Shown: positions 37,652 through 47,437, counted from the stretch's first letter. The stretch is DNA of 64,000 bases from Candidatus Enterococcus leclercqii (GCF_009933135.1 NZ_MAEH01000010.1:114293-178292); one strand, 5' to 3'. Notes: generated by a model not told the origin, from the letters alone. Translations and numbers: made by a program.

Positions 37652-39193
37652 ATGGCAACACTCAAACACGTAGCCGTGATCGACATCGGCTCCAATACTG
37701 TCCGGCTGGTAATCTATCAGCTAACCGAGCTTTATGATTTTCACGAGTTGCAAAACGTCAAGCTACCGGTGCGGTTGTATCAATATTTAGATCAGGATAA
37801 AACTCTGGAGAAAAAAGGGATTGATAAGCTAGTGGAGGTGATTCGACTCTTTCAAAAAGTCATGGGTCATTATCAACTAGATGATGTAATCGCTACTGCC
37901 ACCGCGGTGATTCGTCAAGCTAATAATCAGGAAGAAGTGTTAGCGTCAGTCGCGCAGGAGACTGGGCTGAGCTTGCGCTTATTGTCCGATGAAGAAGAAG
38001 CCTCTTATGGGCAGTACGCTATCACACGTTCGACCCAATTCAATGAAGGTTACACGGTGGATATGGGTGGCGGCAGTACCGAGGTCACCTATTTCAAAAA
38101 TGGTGTAATCAAACATTACCATAGCTTTCCTTTTGGGGTAGTGACTTTACAGGAACTTTTTTATGCCACCGCAGATAAGAAAGCTGACGAAAAGGGCGCG
38201 GCTTACATCAAGGAACAAATCAGTCAATTTAGCTGGATCAAACCCCGTAAATTACCAATCATCGCTATCGGAGGGAGTTCGCGAAACATAGCCAGCGTCC
38301 ATCAGCGAATGATAGATTACCCAATGTCCGGAATTCATGAATACGAAATGTCTCGGGAGGACCTGCAACAAACTTATGAACTTTTTGACCAGCTGACGGT
38401 GGCACAAAAACAAAATCTGGATGGACTCAGCCGTGATCGGGCAGACATCATCACCCCTGCCAACCTGTTGTATCTGTGTCTGTTTGATGCTGTCGCTGCT
38501 GAAAAATTTGTTTTCTGCCATCGTGGACTGCGAGAAGGACTTTTGATGGAACGGATCAATCAGGAAGCCGCTTCGGCCTATACTCCCAACAATGTCCGTA
38601 AAATGACAGTGCGACGTTTAGCTGACTTATATCTGGCGGATGCTGTCGGGGCTTCGCAGCGACTGACTATTGCGAAGACGCTGTTGGCTGAGTTAGAAGC
38701 AGCCGGTCTATTGTATCCTACACAAAAGGTGATGGACTATTTGGAGGCGGGCACTTATCTCTATCATTTGGGAGCCTATGTAGAAGAAGACGATAGCTCC
38801 ATGCATTCGTTTTATCTGTTGGCCAATTCAAATCTCAGCGGGTTTTCACACAAATCCCGACTATCGCTGGCACTGGTGGCTAGTTATAAGAACAAATCAC
38901 TCTTTAATCAATTTTTGCGTCAGTACAAAAATTGGCTGGATCCGGAAGCGCTGCAAGTGATTCGAGAAGTTGGCAGTATCATCAAGTTTTGTGATGCGCT
39001 GGCTATCACGCGAGTCAATGAGATTCGCAAGCTAAAATTCCGCAAAAAAGATAAAGGCACATATACACTGAAAATTATCTGGAAATACGATCCTTTAGCA
39101 GAGTACTACCGGGCGACCCGTCAAAAGAAAAATTTAGAGTATGTCTTGGGTAAGACCATCGAATTGGACTTCCAAAAAGAGGAGGGATCGTGA
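37652..39193 (+). CDS. ppx: Exopolyphosphatase (Ppx/GppA family)
   Basis: A 513-residue protein of the ASKHA fold: VIDIGSNTVRLVIYQ (phosphate 1 loop), ATAVIRQANN, VDMGGGSTEVTYF (phosphate 2) and a C-terminal HD-like helical region (about residues 310-500). It removes terminal phosphate from polyphosphate chains; GppA-type action on pppGpp is a possible alternative. The ATG at 37652 follows GGGGAGG. Its stop TGA overlaps the ATG of ppk1 (TGATG), so hydrolase and synthase are translationally coupled. Confidence 0.94.
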   Translation: MATLKHVAVIDIGSNTVRLVIYQLTELYDFHELQNVKLPVRLYQYLDQDKTLEKKGIDKLVEVIRLFQKVMGHYQLDDVIATATAVIRQANNQEEVLASVAQETGLSLRLLSDEEEASYGQYAITRSTQFNEGYTVDMGGGSTEVTYFKNGVIKHYHSFPFGVVTLQELFYATADKKADEKGAAYIKEQISQFSWIKPRKLPIIAIGGSSRNIASVHQRMIDYPMSGIHEYEMSREDLQQTYELFDQLTVAQKQNLDGLSRDRADIITPANLLYLCLFDAVAAEKFVFCHRGLREGLLMERINQEAASAYTPNNVRKMTVRRLADLYLADAVGASQRLTIAKTLLAELEAAGLLYPTQKVMDYLEAGTYLYHLGAYVEEDDSSMHSFYLLANSNLSGFSHKSRLSLALVASYKNKSLFNQFLRQYKNWLDPEALQVIREVGSIIKFCDALAITRVNEIRKLKFRKKDKGTYTLKIIWKYDPLAEYYRATRQKKNLEYVLGKTIELDFQKEEGS

Positions 39194-41295
39194 TGGGAGA
39201 ACAAGAAGCAAGGCCGCTGTTTTTCCATCGTGACCTCAGTTGGATTCTCTTTAATCGGCGAGTGATCCTGGAGGCTGAAGATAAGCGCAATCCTTTGTTG
39301 GAACAGTTACGTTTTTTGGCAATTGCCGCAAATAACCTGGACGAGTTTTTCATGGTCCGGGTACCGCGTTTGCAGTCTTTGGCTCGTTTGCCAGAGCGGC
39401 AGGTGGATAAGTTGACAGGCAAGACACAAGAAGAGCTGTTGTATGAGCTCGCTCGATTAAACCGAGAAAATCTGCAGCTGCAATATGGTCGTTTGCAAGA
39501 GCTGGAAAAAGCATTGGCAAAAAAGCATTACTTCGTCAAACGCTATCAGCAATTGACAGTTCGAGAACTTAGTCAGGTAAAACGACTGTTTGAAGAAACG
39601 ATCTTCCCTACTTTGGCCCCTGTCGGTGTGGATGTCTACCATGCATTTCCTCGCTTGCTGGAAAAAGCATTGCATCTTTGGGTAGAGCTGAAAGATCAAG
39701 TTACCGGTGAAAAACGGGAGGCAATCCTACCGATTTCTCCGCGGTTGCCACGGCTGTTCAAATTGTCGGCACGACGATTCATTCTGATTGAGGAGATTAT
39801 TGCTCAGTTTTTGCCGACTGTTTTTGTGGGCAACGAGGTGGAAAGTGCCTATGTATTTCGGATTACCTATGACCACGACTTGACGTTTCAAGAAGATGCT
39901 GATGAGGATTTGTCCATGCAGATGTCAGAATACTTGGAAGAGCGCAAGAAGGGGCTGCCTTCTCGCTTGGAAGTGGGTAGCTGTTGTCGCACTACAAGCT
40001 GGGATACCAGTCAGCTGTTGACCGAACTGGGGTTGTTAAAACGAGACCTGTATCGGATTGAGGCTCCACTGGATTTGACGTTTTTATTTCAAGTAGTGGA
40101 AGAATTGACCGACAAAAACAAGGAGCTGCTGTTTCCACCGTTGAAGCCGTTATTCGAGACCCGTTGGAATGCCGGACATCTGCTGAAAACACTGGATCAC
40201 GAAGATCTGTTATTGCAACATCCTTATGATTCTTTCAAAGCGGTCTTGGCAATGCTGAAGGCTGCTATCGATGACCCGGATACGATTGCTATCAAGCAGA
40301 CCTTGTACCGAATGGCCAGCCATTCAGAAGTCATCAAGTTGTTAAAAAAAGGCGCACAAAGAGGAATTCAAGTAACGGTTTTAGTGGAAATCAAAGCGCG
40401 ATTCGATGAAGAAAATAATCTTCATTGGGTAGCTGAGCTGGAAGCTGCCGGTTGTTTTGTCAGTTATGGTTTTCCTAATATGAAAACCCACAGTAAAGCG
40501 CTGCTGGTCGTGCAAAACAAAGGTGGTGAAATCAAGCGCTACGGTCAATTTGGTACTGGTAATTATAATGAGAAAAACAGCCAGCTATATACAGATCTCA
40601 GCTTCTTTACTTCACGAGAAGAGTATGTCAGCGATCTGACGGATTTCTTCAATTATTTGACGGGTTACCGCAATCATCCTGATTATCAGAAAATCGTGAC
40701 TTCACCGGATGATATCCGTGAACTGGTGATTGAAAAAATCAAACAGGTGATTGCTTATCACAAACAGTCGGGCAAGGGCGCTATTTTTGCCAAGATGAAT
40801 GCACTGACAGATGAACCAATCATTCGACAGCTGTATCAGGCAAGCAATGCAGGAGTTAAGATTCATTTGCAGATTCGCGGAGCATGTTGTTTGGTAGCGG
40901 GCGTCAAAGATCAAAGTGAAAATATCCGCGTATCCAGCATCGTGGGGCGTTTTTTGGAACATGCTAGGATTTATGCCTTTACGACGGCAAAAGGACCGGA
41001 GTGGTGGCTATCTTCTGCTGACTGGATGACTCGTAATATGACAGGCCGGGTGGAAATCGCCACGCCGCTCCAAGGAACTGACTGCGAAAAAATGATTCAA
41101 CATCTGGTGGATGTCTATGACTGCGACGAAGCAAAAGCGTATTTTATGGATGCTGAGGGAAACTACCGGCGATTGGTGGAAAATAACGGTTTGTCGGCAC
41201 AGGAACTTTTTGTCAAAGAGACATTGCGAAAGACGACAAATCTGATGGCTCGTCAGCAATTGTTGATGGATCAGTTGCGAAGAATCCCTAAATGA
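39193..41295 (+). CDS. ppk1: Polyphosphate kinase 1
   Basis: A 700-residue PPK1 with the N-domain (FFHRDLSWILFNRRVILEA), head domain and two phospholipase-D-like C-domains. MKTHSKALLVV contains the autophosphorylated His433, and FLEHARIYAF holds the second active-site His590; SADWMTRNMTGRVE is also conserved. The enzyme reversibly builds polyphosphate from ATP at the membrane periphery. I chose ATG 39193 because it overlaps the ppx stop and has GGAGGG at 39181; a GTG at 39190 is also in frame. The operon ends in the hairpin at 41428-41488. Confidence 0.97.
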   Translation: MGEQEARPLFFHRDLSWILFNRRVILEAEDKRNPLLEQLRFLAIAANNLDEFFMVRVPRLQSLARLPERQVDKLTGKTQEELLYELARLNRENLQLQYGRLQELEKALAKKHYFVKRYQQLTVRELSQVKRLFEETIFPTLAPVGVDVYHAFPRLLEKALHLWVELKDQVTGEKREAILPISPRLPRLFKLSARRFILIEEIIAQFLPTVFVGNEVESAYVFRITYDHDLTFQEDADEDLSMQMSEYLEERKKGLPSRLEVGSCCRTTSWDTSQLLTELGLLKRDLYRIEAPLDLTFLFQVVEELTDKNKELLFPPLKPLFETRWNAGHLLKTLDHEDLLLQHPYDSFKAVLAMLKAAIDDPDTIAIKQTLYRMASHSEVIKLLKKGAQRGIQVTVLVEIKARFDEENNLHWVAELEAAGCFVSYGFPNMKTHSKALLVVQNKGGEIKRYGQFGTGNYNEKNSQLYTDLSFFTSREEYVSDLTDFFNYLTGYRNHPDYQKIVTSPDDIRELVIEKIKQVIAYHKQSGKGAIFAKMNALTDEPIIRQLYQASNAGVKIHLQIRGACCLVAGVKDQSENIRVSSIVGRFLEHARIYAFTTAKGPEWWLSSADWMTRNMTGRVEIATPLQGTDCEKMIQHLVDVYDCDEAKAYFMDAEGNYRRLVENNGLSAQELFVKETLRKTTNLMARQQLLMDQLRRIPK

Positions 41296-41427
41296 CTCTT
41301 GAAGCAGGGGCAACCTTTTTGATCTTGACAAGTGTCAAAATTAGATGAAGAATGGGAAATTTAGCAAGAAGACAGGCCCTTTGTCTGTAGAGCTTTGCTG
41401 AGAAGCTACCAGAAATTTAGACAAAAG

Positions 41428-41488
41428 AAGAACCGTCACAAAAGCAAGGATGCAACAGGCAGCTGGCTTAAGAGACGGTTCTTTTTTT
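41428..41488. terminator. Terminator shared by ppk1 and the convergent metallophosphoesterase gene
   Basis: AAGAACCGTC (41428-41437) pairs with GACGGTTCTT (41474-41483) across a 36-base loop, followed by seven T on the plus strand. The right arm lies inside the last codons of the minus-strand gene, so the sequence is doing two jobs. Confidence 0.75.
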
Positions 41489-42583
41489 GTCTTGGTAACG
41501 GCGGCGAAACAAGGAGATATCCACCACTTTATCAGTTGGCTCAACGGCAGGTGCGGCAGGGTCCGGAGTGACTGCTGGTTGCGCAGGAGCTGTTTTAGGT
41601 TGCGGAGCTGAAGGATCGGTTGACGGTTCTCCTGACTTTTCTTGGGTTTCGACGGGCTGATTCTTCGAACTCTTTTCTTCTTCAATCAAGGCTTTGAAAT
41701 CGAAAGGATTTTCCGCTTTTCTAAATGGCTCGGTCTTGTGAGAGAGGTGATAATAAACAATCTCTGGTGGTACACCGAAACGTAGCGGCAGGCCAGTTGT
41801 TCCGATGCCGGTATTCACTGATAGCAGGGTATTTTCAGAAGGCAAGTACAGACTTTCAGTGTAAGTTTTTGCTCCAGCTGTTTTCGGATAGAAGGAGGCA
41901 AAACGAATCTGTCCGCCGTGGCTGTGACCGGAAAGAACTAAATCATACATATCAAGATTTTGGATACGATTGATATAATCTGGCTGATGCAGCAAAAGAA
42001 TCTGCCACTCTGCCAATGTCGGTTCAAAATAAAACTGAGATTTTTCAGTTGTTGGATCGGCTATGCCTACCACATTTAGCGAGATTTTTTCATCAGAACC
42101 AAAGACATCTTCGTTGATTAGGACGGTGAAGCCGGCCTTCTGGAGAATCTCTTTGACGAAATAAGAACCGTCACTTTTATAATCATGATTGCCCAAGACG
42201 GCAATTTTACCCATCGGTGCTTGCAGTCTTTTTAATTTGTCCACCAAGGCGGGTGTTTGCTTGACCGGCCACTTTTTGTAGTCATCAATCAGATCGCCGG
42301 TAAAGACGATCAAATCTGGTCGAGTTTCCCGTAGTGAATTGATCACTTTGTTGAGACGACGGGGTTTGAACCAGCGGGAAAAATGCAAATCGCTGATATG
42401 AGCGACTGCAATGTCCCCTTCATTTTGAAACATATCATAAGCATCGGAAATATCCAATACGCGGGACTTGTCTTTACGGATGAGAAAATGCTTTTCCGAC
42501 AGCCTTCGTGGTTCAATGAACATGGCATAAAAGCCGATTGCAAAAAGCATCACAATGATTGCGACTAGAATTTTGGCAGCCAA
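41468..42583 (-). CDS. Membrane-anchored calcineurin-like metallophosphoesterase
   Basis: A 371-residue protein with one N-terminal membrane segment (AAKILVAIIVMLFAIGFYAMF) and a metallophosphoesterase domain: ISDLHFS, FTGDLIDD, LGNHDY and LSGHSHGGQ are the metal-binding motifs. It resembles the YkuE/YaeI-type phosphodiesterases. The C-terminal 70 residues are Pro/Ala/Glu-rich and probably disordered. I place the start at TTG 42583, nine bases after AGGAGGGG, so translation begins at the membrane segment; the open frame to 42706 includes 41 extra residues with no ribosome binding site. Substrate unknown, possibly a lipid or nucleotide phosphate. Confidence 0.85.
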   Translation of the reverse strand: MAAKILVAIIVMLFAIGFYAMFIEPRRLSEKHFLIRKDKSRVLDISDAYDMFQNEGDIAVAHISDLHFSRWFKPRRLNKVINSLRETRPDLIVFTGDLIDDYKKWPVKQTPALVDKLKRLQAPMGKIAVLGNHDYKSDGSYFVKEILQKAGFTVLINEDVFGSDEKISLNVVGIADPTTEKSQFYFEPTLAEWQILLLHQPDYINRIQNLDMYDLVLSGHSHGGQIRFASFYPKTAGAKTYTESLYLPSENTLLSVNTGIGTTGLPLRFGVPPEIVYYHLSHKTEPFRKAENPFDFKALIEEEKSSKNQPVETQEKSGEPSTDPSAPQPKTAPAQPAVTPDPAAPAVEPTDKVVDISLFRRRYQDKKRTVS

Positions 42584-42794
42584 AAAAAACGTCCCCTCCT
42601 TTAAATCAACTATTGAATAGCATATAAGATACGCCTGGAAAATGCAATGTAACTGTGAAGAAATAATGATTAAATTTGCAGTGGTATTATTGCGAATATA
42701 TTTCAAAGTTTGCGGTAAATATTACCAACAAAACGATTTTTTCTAGAAACCGAACACACGTTCTTTCTTTTGAACTGATTATAGCGGATAAATT

Positions 42795-42833
42795 CAAAAA
42801 AGGCGAGCTCTTTTTTTTAAAAGAACGCGCCTC
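42795..42833 (-). terminator. Terminator for the minus-strand membrane protein gene
   Basis: On the minus strand AGGCGCGTTCTTTT pairs with AAAAGAGCTCGCCT (two mismatches), followed by TTTTTTG. It separates this gene from the metallophosphoesterase gene. The rest of 42584-42945 has no gene. Confidence 0.75.
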
Positions 42834-42945
42834 GATAGTTGACTTGATTTTCTTTATTATCATAGAGTTGGCTAGTTTCTCAAAAGTGTGAAGAAAAGAA
42901 CAGGCGCTCAGGGGACGAAGGCTGTTCAAAAATATCAGTGAAAAG

Positions 42946-43629
42946 TTATTTTTTTGTTTTGAAAAAAACACGGGGCGTATTTTTTCTGTAGCTGGTAGTA
43001 AAGGTGTTTTTTGAATAGCGATCCACGGCTGTACGGCGGGCTGATGTAAAATCGGGTGCGATTTTGCTTTTAACGCGGCGAGGCAAAAACAGTAGCAGAA
43101 AGTCAAAAGGTGCTTGGAAAAGCGCCAAAGCCAGGCTGCGACTGTCCAAGCCACGGTGATACAAGGCTGTCAAACTCAAGTGACCCCAAAGTAGTGCCAA
43201 GCCCACCGTAACGGCTATTGTCAGGTGGTCCGAGCCTAAAACTCCAAAAGCTTCCAGCGCAGATACTCCTAACGGCCAACTGTAGAATAGGCCTGCAAAT
43301 AAATAGAAACGCCAGCTTTTTTGCAGCTGCCATAAGGAAAGTAAAAAGAATACGGCAGTCAGCACTAGTCCTAAGGGTGGAAAAAAGCCGATTACGGCGG
43401 CGTAGCATGCAGCCGCCAGTAGCATACCAGGGCCGCGAAATAGTGCAGTCAATGCAACTATCAGAACTAGACCTAACAGTTGCCAACGAAAATCAGCTGC
43501 TGTCAAGGCAGCTAATGTACCTAACATCAGCCAATGACTGATTCCCTGTTCTTGACGATCAGGATGGGCTGCCTTTTTTTGACGCAGCCAAGCGGCAACC
43601 GTAGGATAACGTTGTTCGAATCGATCCAT
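42946..43629 (-). CDS. Polytopic membrane protein of unknown function
   Basis: A 227-residue protein with about six hydrophobic segments between residues 30 and 190, an N-terminal soluble stretch (DRFEQRYPTVAAWLRQKKAAHPDRQEQG) and a basic C-terminal tail (YSKNTFTTSYRKNTPRVFFKTKK). I do not recognise the family. The ATG at 43629 is nine bases after AAAGGAGG; TTGs at 43632 and 43635 are alternatives. It is monocistronic, divergent from tatD. The basic tail suggests a cytoplasmic C-terminus. Confidence 0.75.
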   Translation of the reverse strand: MDRFEQRYPTVAAWLRQKKAAHPDRQEQGISHWLMLGTLAALTAADFRWQLLGLVLIVALTALFRGPGMLLAAACYAAVIGFFPPLGLVLTAVFFLLSLWQLQKSWRFYLFAGLFYSWPLGVSALEAFGVLGSDHLTIAVTVGLALLWGHLSLTALYHRGLDSRSLALALFQAPFDFLLLFLPRRVKSKIAPDFTSARRTAVDRYSKNTFTTSYRKNTPRVFFKTKK

Positions 43630-43971
43630 CAACAATAACCTCCTTTAATGAATCATGTCATGATTTCCGCTACCTATTATAGAAGAAACAGGATTGGAAA
43701 AAATCCGGCTGCAGACGGATTTTACAGATTGAGGGTTCTGATCTCTGCCAGCTAGCTGAAGAAAGGGGCAAAAACAAGAGCTCGTCAGCTTCAGAAAATG
43801 GGCAGGAGGTGGCTCCGACAGCAATAACTGTCGTTTTCCGGCATTCGTGGGAAGGCGGGGTTTTGTGGGGATTTTTCCAAGAGGGGCGCTGTCCGTTTTT
43901 CTTTCCAGTCATTTGTGCTAAAGTAGGAAGGAAAAGAGCGGCAGTGCCGTCAAAGAACAGGAGCATGACCT
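43630..43971. other. Divergent intergenic region before tatD
   Basis: Contains small inverted repeats (CTGAAG/CTTCAG and CGACAG/CTGTCG around 43756-43832) but no RNA family that I can name and no convincing promoter pair. TAAAGT near 43919 may be the tatD -10. Confidence 0.35.
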
Positions 43972-44751
43972 ATGATTTTTGATTCACATACGCATTTGAA
44001 TGCTGAACAGTTTCGTGGCGAAGAAGCAGCGGTTGTTACCCGCGCCCAGGAGTTGGGGGTAAGTAAGATGGCAGTCGTGGGTTTTGACGGTCCCACCATC
44101 GAAAAATCGTTGGAACTCAATCAGCAATTTCCCGGAGTCTACAGCATTATCGGCTGGCATCCGACTGAAGCCGGTAGTTATACCGCAAAGGTAGAAAAAC
44201 AGTTGGAAAAACAGTTGGAGCTTCCAAAAGTAGTTGCTTACGGAGAGATTGGCCTTGATTATCATTGGATGGAAGATCCTAAAGAGGTGCAAGAACGGGT
44301 TTTTCGCCGACAGATTGCAGTTGCTAAAGAACACGGCTTACCTATCAGCATTCACATGAGAGAGGCAACAGAAGATACCTATCGCATCTTGAAGGACGAA
44401 GATGTGCGGGATATCGGCGGCATTATGCACAGCTACAGTGGCGATCTGGAATGGGCGCAGCGCTTTTTAGACTTGGGTATGCATATTTCCTTTTCCGGAG
44501 TGGTGACTTTTAAGAAAGCACTTGATGTACAAGAAGCGGCTGCGGGAGTGCCTTTGGAGCGGCTGCTGGTAGAGACGGATGCACCGTATTTGGCACCAAT
44601 GCCCTATCGAGGAAAGCGCAATGAGCCGGGGTATACGTTTTACGTTGCCGAGAAAATCGCACAGCTGCGGGGAATGGCAACCGAAGAAGTCGCCAAAATC
44701 ACTTGGGAGAATGCTCACCGACTGTTCAAAATTCCTATGACTGATAAATAA
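43972..44751 (+). CDS. tatD: TatD-family metal-dependent deoxyribonuclease
   Basis: A 259-residue TatD hydrolase: FDSHTHLN near the N-terminus (metal-binding His6 and His8), YGEIGLDYHW, PISIHMREA, IMHSYSGD and LVETDAPYLAP supply the remaining metal ligands. TatD enzymes are 3'-5' exonucleases on DNA. It leads a cluster with rnmV and rsmA, a common Firmicutes order. The start follows GGAGCATGACCT. Confidence 0.94.
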   Translation: MIFDSHTHLNAEQFRGEEAAVVTRAQELGVSKMAVVGFDGPTIEKSLELNQQFPGVYSIIGWHPTEAGSYTAKVEKQLEKQLELPKVVAYGEIGLDYHWMEDPKEVQERVFRRQIAVAKEHGLPISIHMREATEDTYRILKDEDVRDIGGIMHSYSGDLEWAQRFLDLGMHISFSGVVTFKKALDVQEAAAGVPLERLLVETDAPYLAPMPYRGKRNEPGYTFYVAEKIAQLRGMATEEVAKITWENAHRLFKIPMTDK

Positions 44752-44768
44752 GAAGGGAGAATGTGTAG

Positions 44769-45434
44769 ATGACAGAAACCAATCAGCGGCAAATGCGGCA
44801 GAACAAACAACGACAGCAAAGTCTGGCAGGCGAACTGAGCCAACCAATAGAACGCCTAAAAATCGAAGAAATCATCGTGGTTGAAGGCAAAGATGATACT
44901 CGACGATTGCAAGAAGTGGTGACTGCCGATACGATTGAAACGATTGGATCAGCAATCAATGAGGAAATCTTGGCTCAAATCGAGCATGCGCAAGAAACCA
45001 GAGGGGTGATTGTCTTCACTGATCCTGATTTTTCCGGTGAGAAGATTCGCAAGACAATCATGGAGGCGGTACCGGATGCCAAGCATGCTTTTTTGTCTCG
45101 CGGGCAAGCAGCACCTAGCAACAATCGCGGCAGTCTCGGTGTCGAACATGCTTCAGATCATGCCATTGTAGAAGCTCTGCGAAAAGTTGTGACTCCATTG
45201 ACAGCGGAAGAGGTAGCTGCAGAACCGAGAATACCTAGACAAGTCTTGATGGAATATGGTTTAATAGCCGGAGCTGGAGCAAAGACCCGTCGTGAAAAGT
45301 TGGGAGACCAATTGCGAATCGGCTACACGAACTCCAAACAATTGGAAAAACGGCTCGCTATGTTTCGAATAACAGAAGAAGAACTGGCTGCAGCAATGAC
45401 AACCGTTGAAGCACAACTGGTCGACGAAAATTGA
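44769..45434 (+). CDS. rnmV: Ribonuclease M5
   Basis: A 221-residue Toprim-domain nuclease that matures 5S r[21 protein letters not shown] is the Toprim start with the catalytic Glu, [16 protein letters not shown] gives the DxD pair, and [16 protein letters not shown] is RNase M5-specific. The protein has about 33 charged, Gln-rich residues before the Toprim domain, longer than the usual family N-terminus; a later start without good ribosome binding site is not supported. It lies between tatD and rsmA. Confidence 0.93.
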   Translation: MTETNQRQMRQNKQRQQSLAGELSQPIERLKIEEIIVVEGKDDTRRLQEVVTADTIETIGSAINEEILAQIEHAQETRGVIVFTDPDFSGEKIRKTIMEAVPDAKHAFLSRGQAAPSNNRGSLGVEHASDHAIVEALRKVVTPLTAEEVAAEPRIPRQVLMEYGLIAGAGAKTRREKLGDQLRIGYTNSKQLEKRLAMFRITEEELAAAMTTVEAQLVDEN

Positions 45435-45480
45435 TTAGAGCTACCGCTAGTCGTATAAGTATAAGAAAACGAGGACGAAT

Positions 45481-46371
45481 ATGAAAGATAACCGTGATAT
45501 CGCCACCCCTTCCAAAACCAGAGAAATTCTGAAAAGGCATGGCTTCACTTTTAAAAAGAGTTTAGGACAAAATTTTTTAACAGAGCCAAATATTTTGCGT
45601 AAAATCGTGGAAACCGGCGACATTGACGAAAACACCAATGTCATCGAAGTTGGTCCGGGGATTGGTGCTTTGACAGAGCATCTCGTCCGTAGCGCGCATC
45701 AAGTACTGGCTTTTGAGATTGATGATCGTTTGATTCCCGTCTTGCAGGATACGCTGCGGGAGTACCCCAATGTGACAGTGCGCCATCAAGATGTACTGGC
45801 GGCGGATCTGCCCCAAGTAGCAAAAGAAGTCTTTACAAAAGAATTGCCGATTAAAGTGGTAGCTAACTTGCCTTATTACATCACTACGCCAATCATGATG
45901 CACTTTTTGGAATCAGATTTGGCGGTGGCGGAAATGGTCGTTATGATGCAAAAAGAAGTAGCAGATCGGATTTCGGCTGCTCCTGGAACTAAGGCTTACG
46001 GCTCTTTGACCATTGCTGTCCAGTATTATATGGAAGCTAAATTGGCTTTCATCGTGCCAAAGACCGTCTTCGTACCACAGCCCAATGTGGATTCTGCTAT
46101 CTTGAAATTGACCCGACGTCCACAACCGGCGGTAACAGTCACTAGTGAAAAAGAGTTCTTCAAATTGACCAAAGCCGCCTTCCAACTGCGACGCAAGACA
46201 CTATGGAACAACCTGTTGCACAGCTATGGCAAAGACGATGCTGCGAAAGTGTGGTTGACCGCCAGCTTGGAGCAAGCTGAGATCGATCCCAAACGCCGGG
46301 GGGAAACCTTGTCGCTAGAAGAATTTGCACGCCTCAGCAATGCTATGGAAGCACTGAAAACTGGCAATTAA
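45481..46371 (+). CDS. rsmA: 16S rRNA dimethyladenosine transferase RsmA/KsgA
   Basis: A 296-residue SAM-dependent methyltransferase: [32 protein letters not shown] (SAM loop), [15 protein letters not shown] (NLPY catalytic motif) and [12 protein letters not shown]. It dimethylates two adjacent adenines near the 3' end of 16S rRNA. The ATG at 45481 follows GAGGACGAAT. It ends the tatD-rnmV-rsmA group. Confidence 0.97.
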   Translation: MKDNRDIATPSKTREILKRHGFTFKKSLGQNFLTEPNILRKIVETGDIDENTNVIEVGPGIGALTEHLVRSAHQVLAFEIDDRLIPVLQDTLREYPNVTVRHQDVLAADLPQVAKEVFTKELPIKVVANLPYYITTPIMMHFLESDLAVAEMVVMMQKEVADRISAAPGTKAYGSLTIAVQYYMEAKLAFIVPKTVFVPQPNVDSAILKLTRRPQPAVTVTSEKEFFKLTKAAFQLRRKTLWNNLLHSYGKDDAAKVWLTASLEQAEIDPKRRGETLSLEEFARLSNAMEALKTGN

Positions 46372-46469
46372 TCGTTAGCCACAGTATCAGGTAGCGACAA
46401 ATCAACGGAAAATTGCGCTAGATTACTGATAGGCAACTGCATTTGTGATCCTCTGAAAAATTAAAAGAA

Positions 46470-46509
46470 GTCTCAAACTACTGATGATTTGATAGTTTGA
46501 GGCTTTTTT
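46470..46509 (+). terminator. Terminator after rsmA
   Basis: GTCTCAAACTA (46470-46480) pairs with TAGTTTGAGGC (46493-46503), followed by six T. Confidence 0.9.
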
Positions 46510-46676
46510 GTGCGTTCTGGGATGTTTTTTTCGGAAATCTGTTGAGAGAAGAGAGGGGCGTTTGCGTCAGAATCGAACCCCAGGACCAACAGCAGCCTAC
46601 TGTATTGAATATCCACGTTAGCGGAAATATAGTCGGCATGTGAAAATTTACATAAAAATTGCATCCATTTCACAAT

Positions 46677-46737
46677 CTGTCTTGACAGGTTGGCGGTGTC
46701 CGTTTAAAATAAAGCCAATCCAAACTGTCATGACAGT
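46677..46737 (+). promoter_or_regulatory. ECF gene promoter with two CTGTC-GACAG operators
   Basis: TTGACA (46682-46687), a 17-base spacer and TAAAAT (46705-46710) form a near-consensus promoter. The palindrome CTGTCTTGACAG (46677-46688) covers the -35, and CTGTCATGACAG (46725-46736) lies just after the start site; centres are 48 bases apart. The second is itself framed by GCCAATC and GATTGGC. A dimeric repressor, perhaps looping, is expected; NiaR-type niacin control is one possibility. Confidence 0.65.
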
Positions 46738-46828
46738 GATTGGCAGGAAAGATGACGTGTTATGAAATAGTATTTGGTCGTTGGTTGAAGAAAAAGTTTT
46801 CGTTGTAAATAAATGGAGGAATGTCAAA

Positions 46829-47437
46829 ATGAAAAAAATGTCAGTGCGTGAAATTACTATTGGGGCGCTGTTGATCGCCTTAGCAATCTTGATTCCTAAC
46901 GTGATGCCCAAAGTTGTTATCGGACCGGCTTCCTTTACGCTGGGTAGCCATGTGCCGTTATTTATCGCAATGTTCTTCTCGCCACTTTTGGCGGTGATGG
47001 TGGCTATTGGCACCACCATCGGCTTCTTTATGAGTAGCTTGCCCATCATCATCACGTTGCGGGCAGCAAGCCATCTGGTATTTGCTGTTTTGGGGGCGTG
47101 GTATTTGCAGAAACATCCGGAAACGGTGCTAACAAAGGGCAAATTTCAATTGATTAATCCTCGCTTTCAACTGTATAATTTGGTGATTGGCTTGATCCAT
47201 AGTGCAGTGGAAGTATTGGTAGTTCTAGCTTTCAATTTAGTGGATAGCGGCAGCATCGGCAGCTATCAAGGCGGCGCTTTTTACTTCTTCTTTGTGCTGA
47301 TGGGCATAGGCGGCCTGATCCATTCTTTGGTGGATTACAACATCGCTTATTTTGTGACAGCGGCGGTTAGCAAGCAATTCACAATTCCAGTCTTTACCGC
47401 AGCCAAGACGTTGTTCCGTCAAAAATCAGCTGCCTAA
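46829..47437 (+). CDS. ECF transporter substrate-binding S component (substrate unknown)
   Basis: A 202-residue integral membrane protein with about six helices. MSVREITIGALLIALAILIP has the start-of-family shape of vitamin ECF S components, and the second half (ECF-type GALLIA and LRAASHLVFAVLG) fits the AxxxA interaction surfaces. The ATG at 46829 follows GGAGG. It carries its own strong promoter with two operator-like palindromes, so it is regulated separately from folT. It needs the shared EcfA/EcfA'/EcfT module encoded elsewhere. Vitamins such as niacin are candidates by operator context only. Confidence 0.75.
   Translation: MKKMSVREITIGALLIALAILIPNVMPKVVIGPASFTLGSHVPLFIAMFFSPLLAVMVAIGTTIGFFMSSLPIIITLRAASHLVFAVLGAWYLQKHPETVLTKGKFQLINPRFQLYNLVIGLIHSAVEVLVVLAFNLVDSGSIGSYQGGAFYFFFVLMGIGGLIHSLVDYNIAYFVTAAVSKQFTIPVFTAAKTLFRQKSAA

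Noticed and set aside
43741..43850. T-box or riboswitch upstream of tatD
   Set aside because: Small inverted repeats are present but there is no T-box sequence (GGTGG-ACCGCG type), no terminator and no recognised aptamer.
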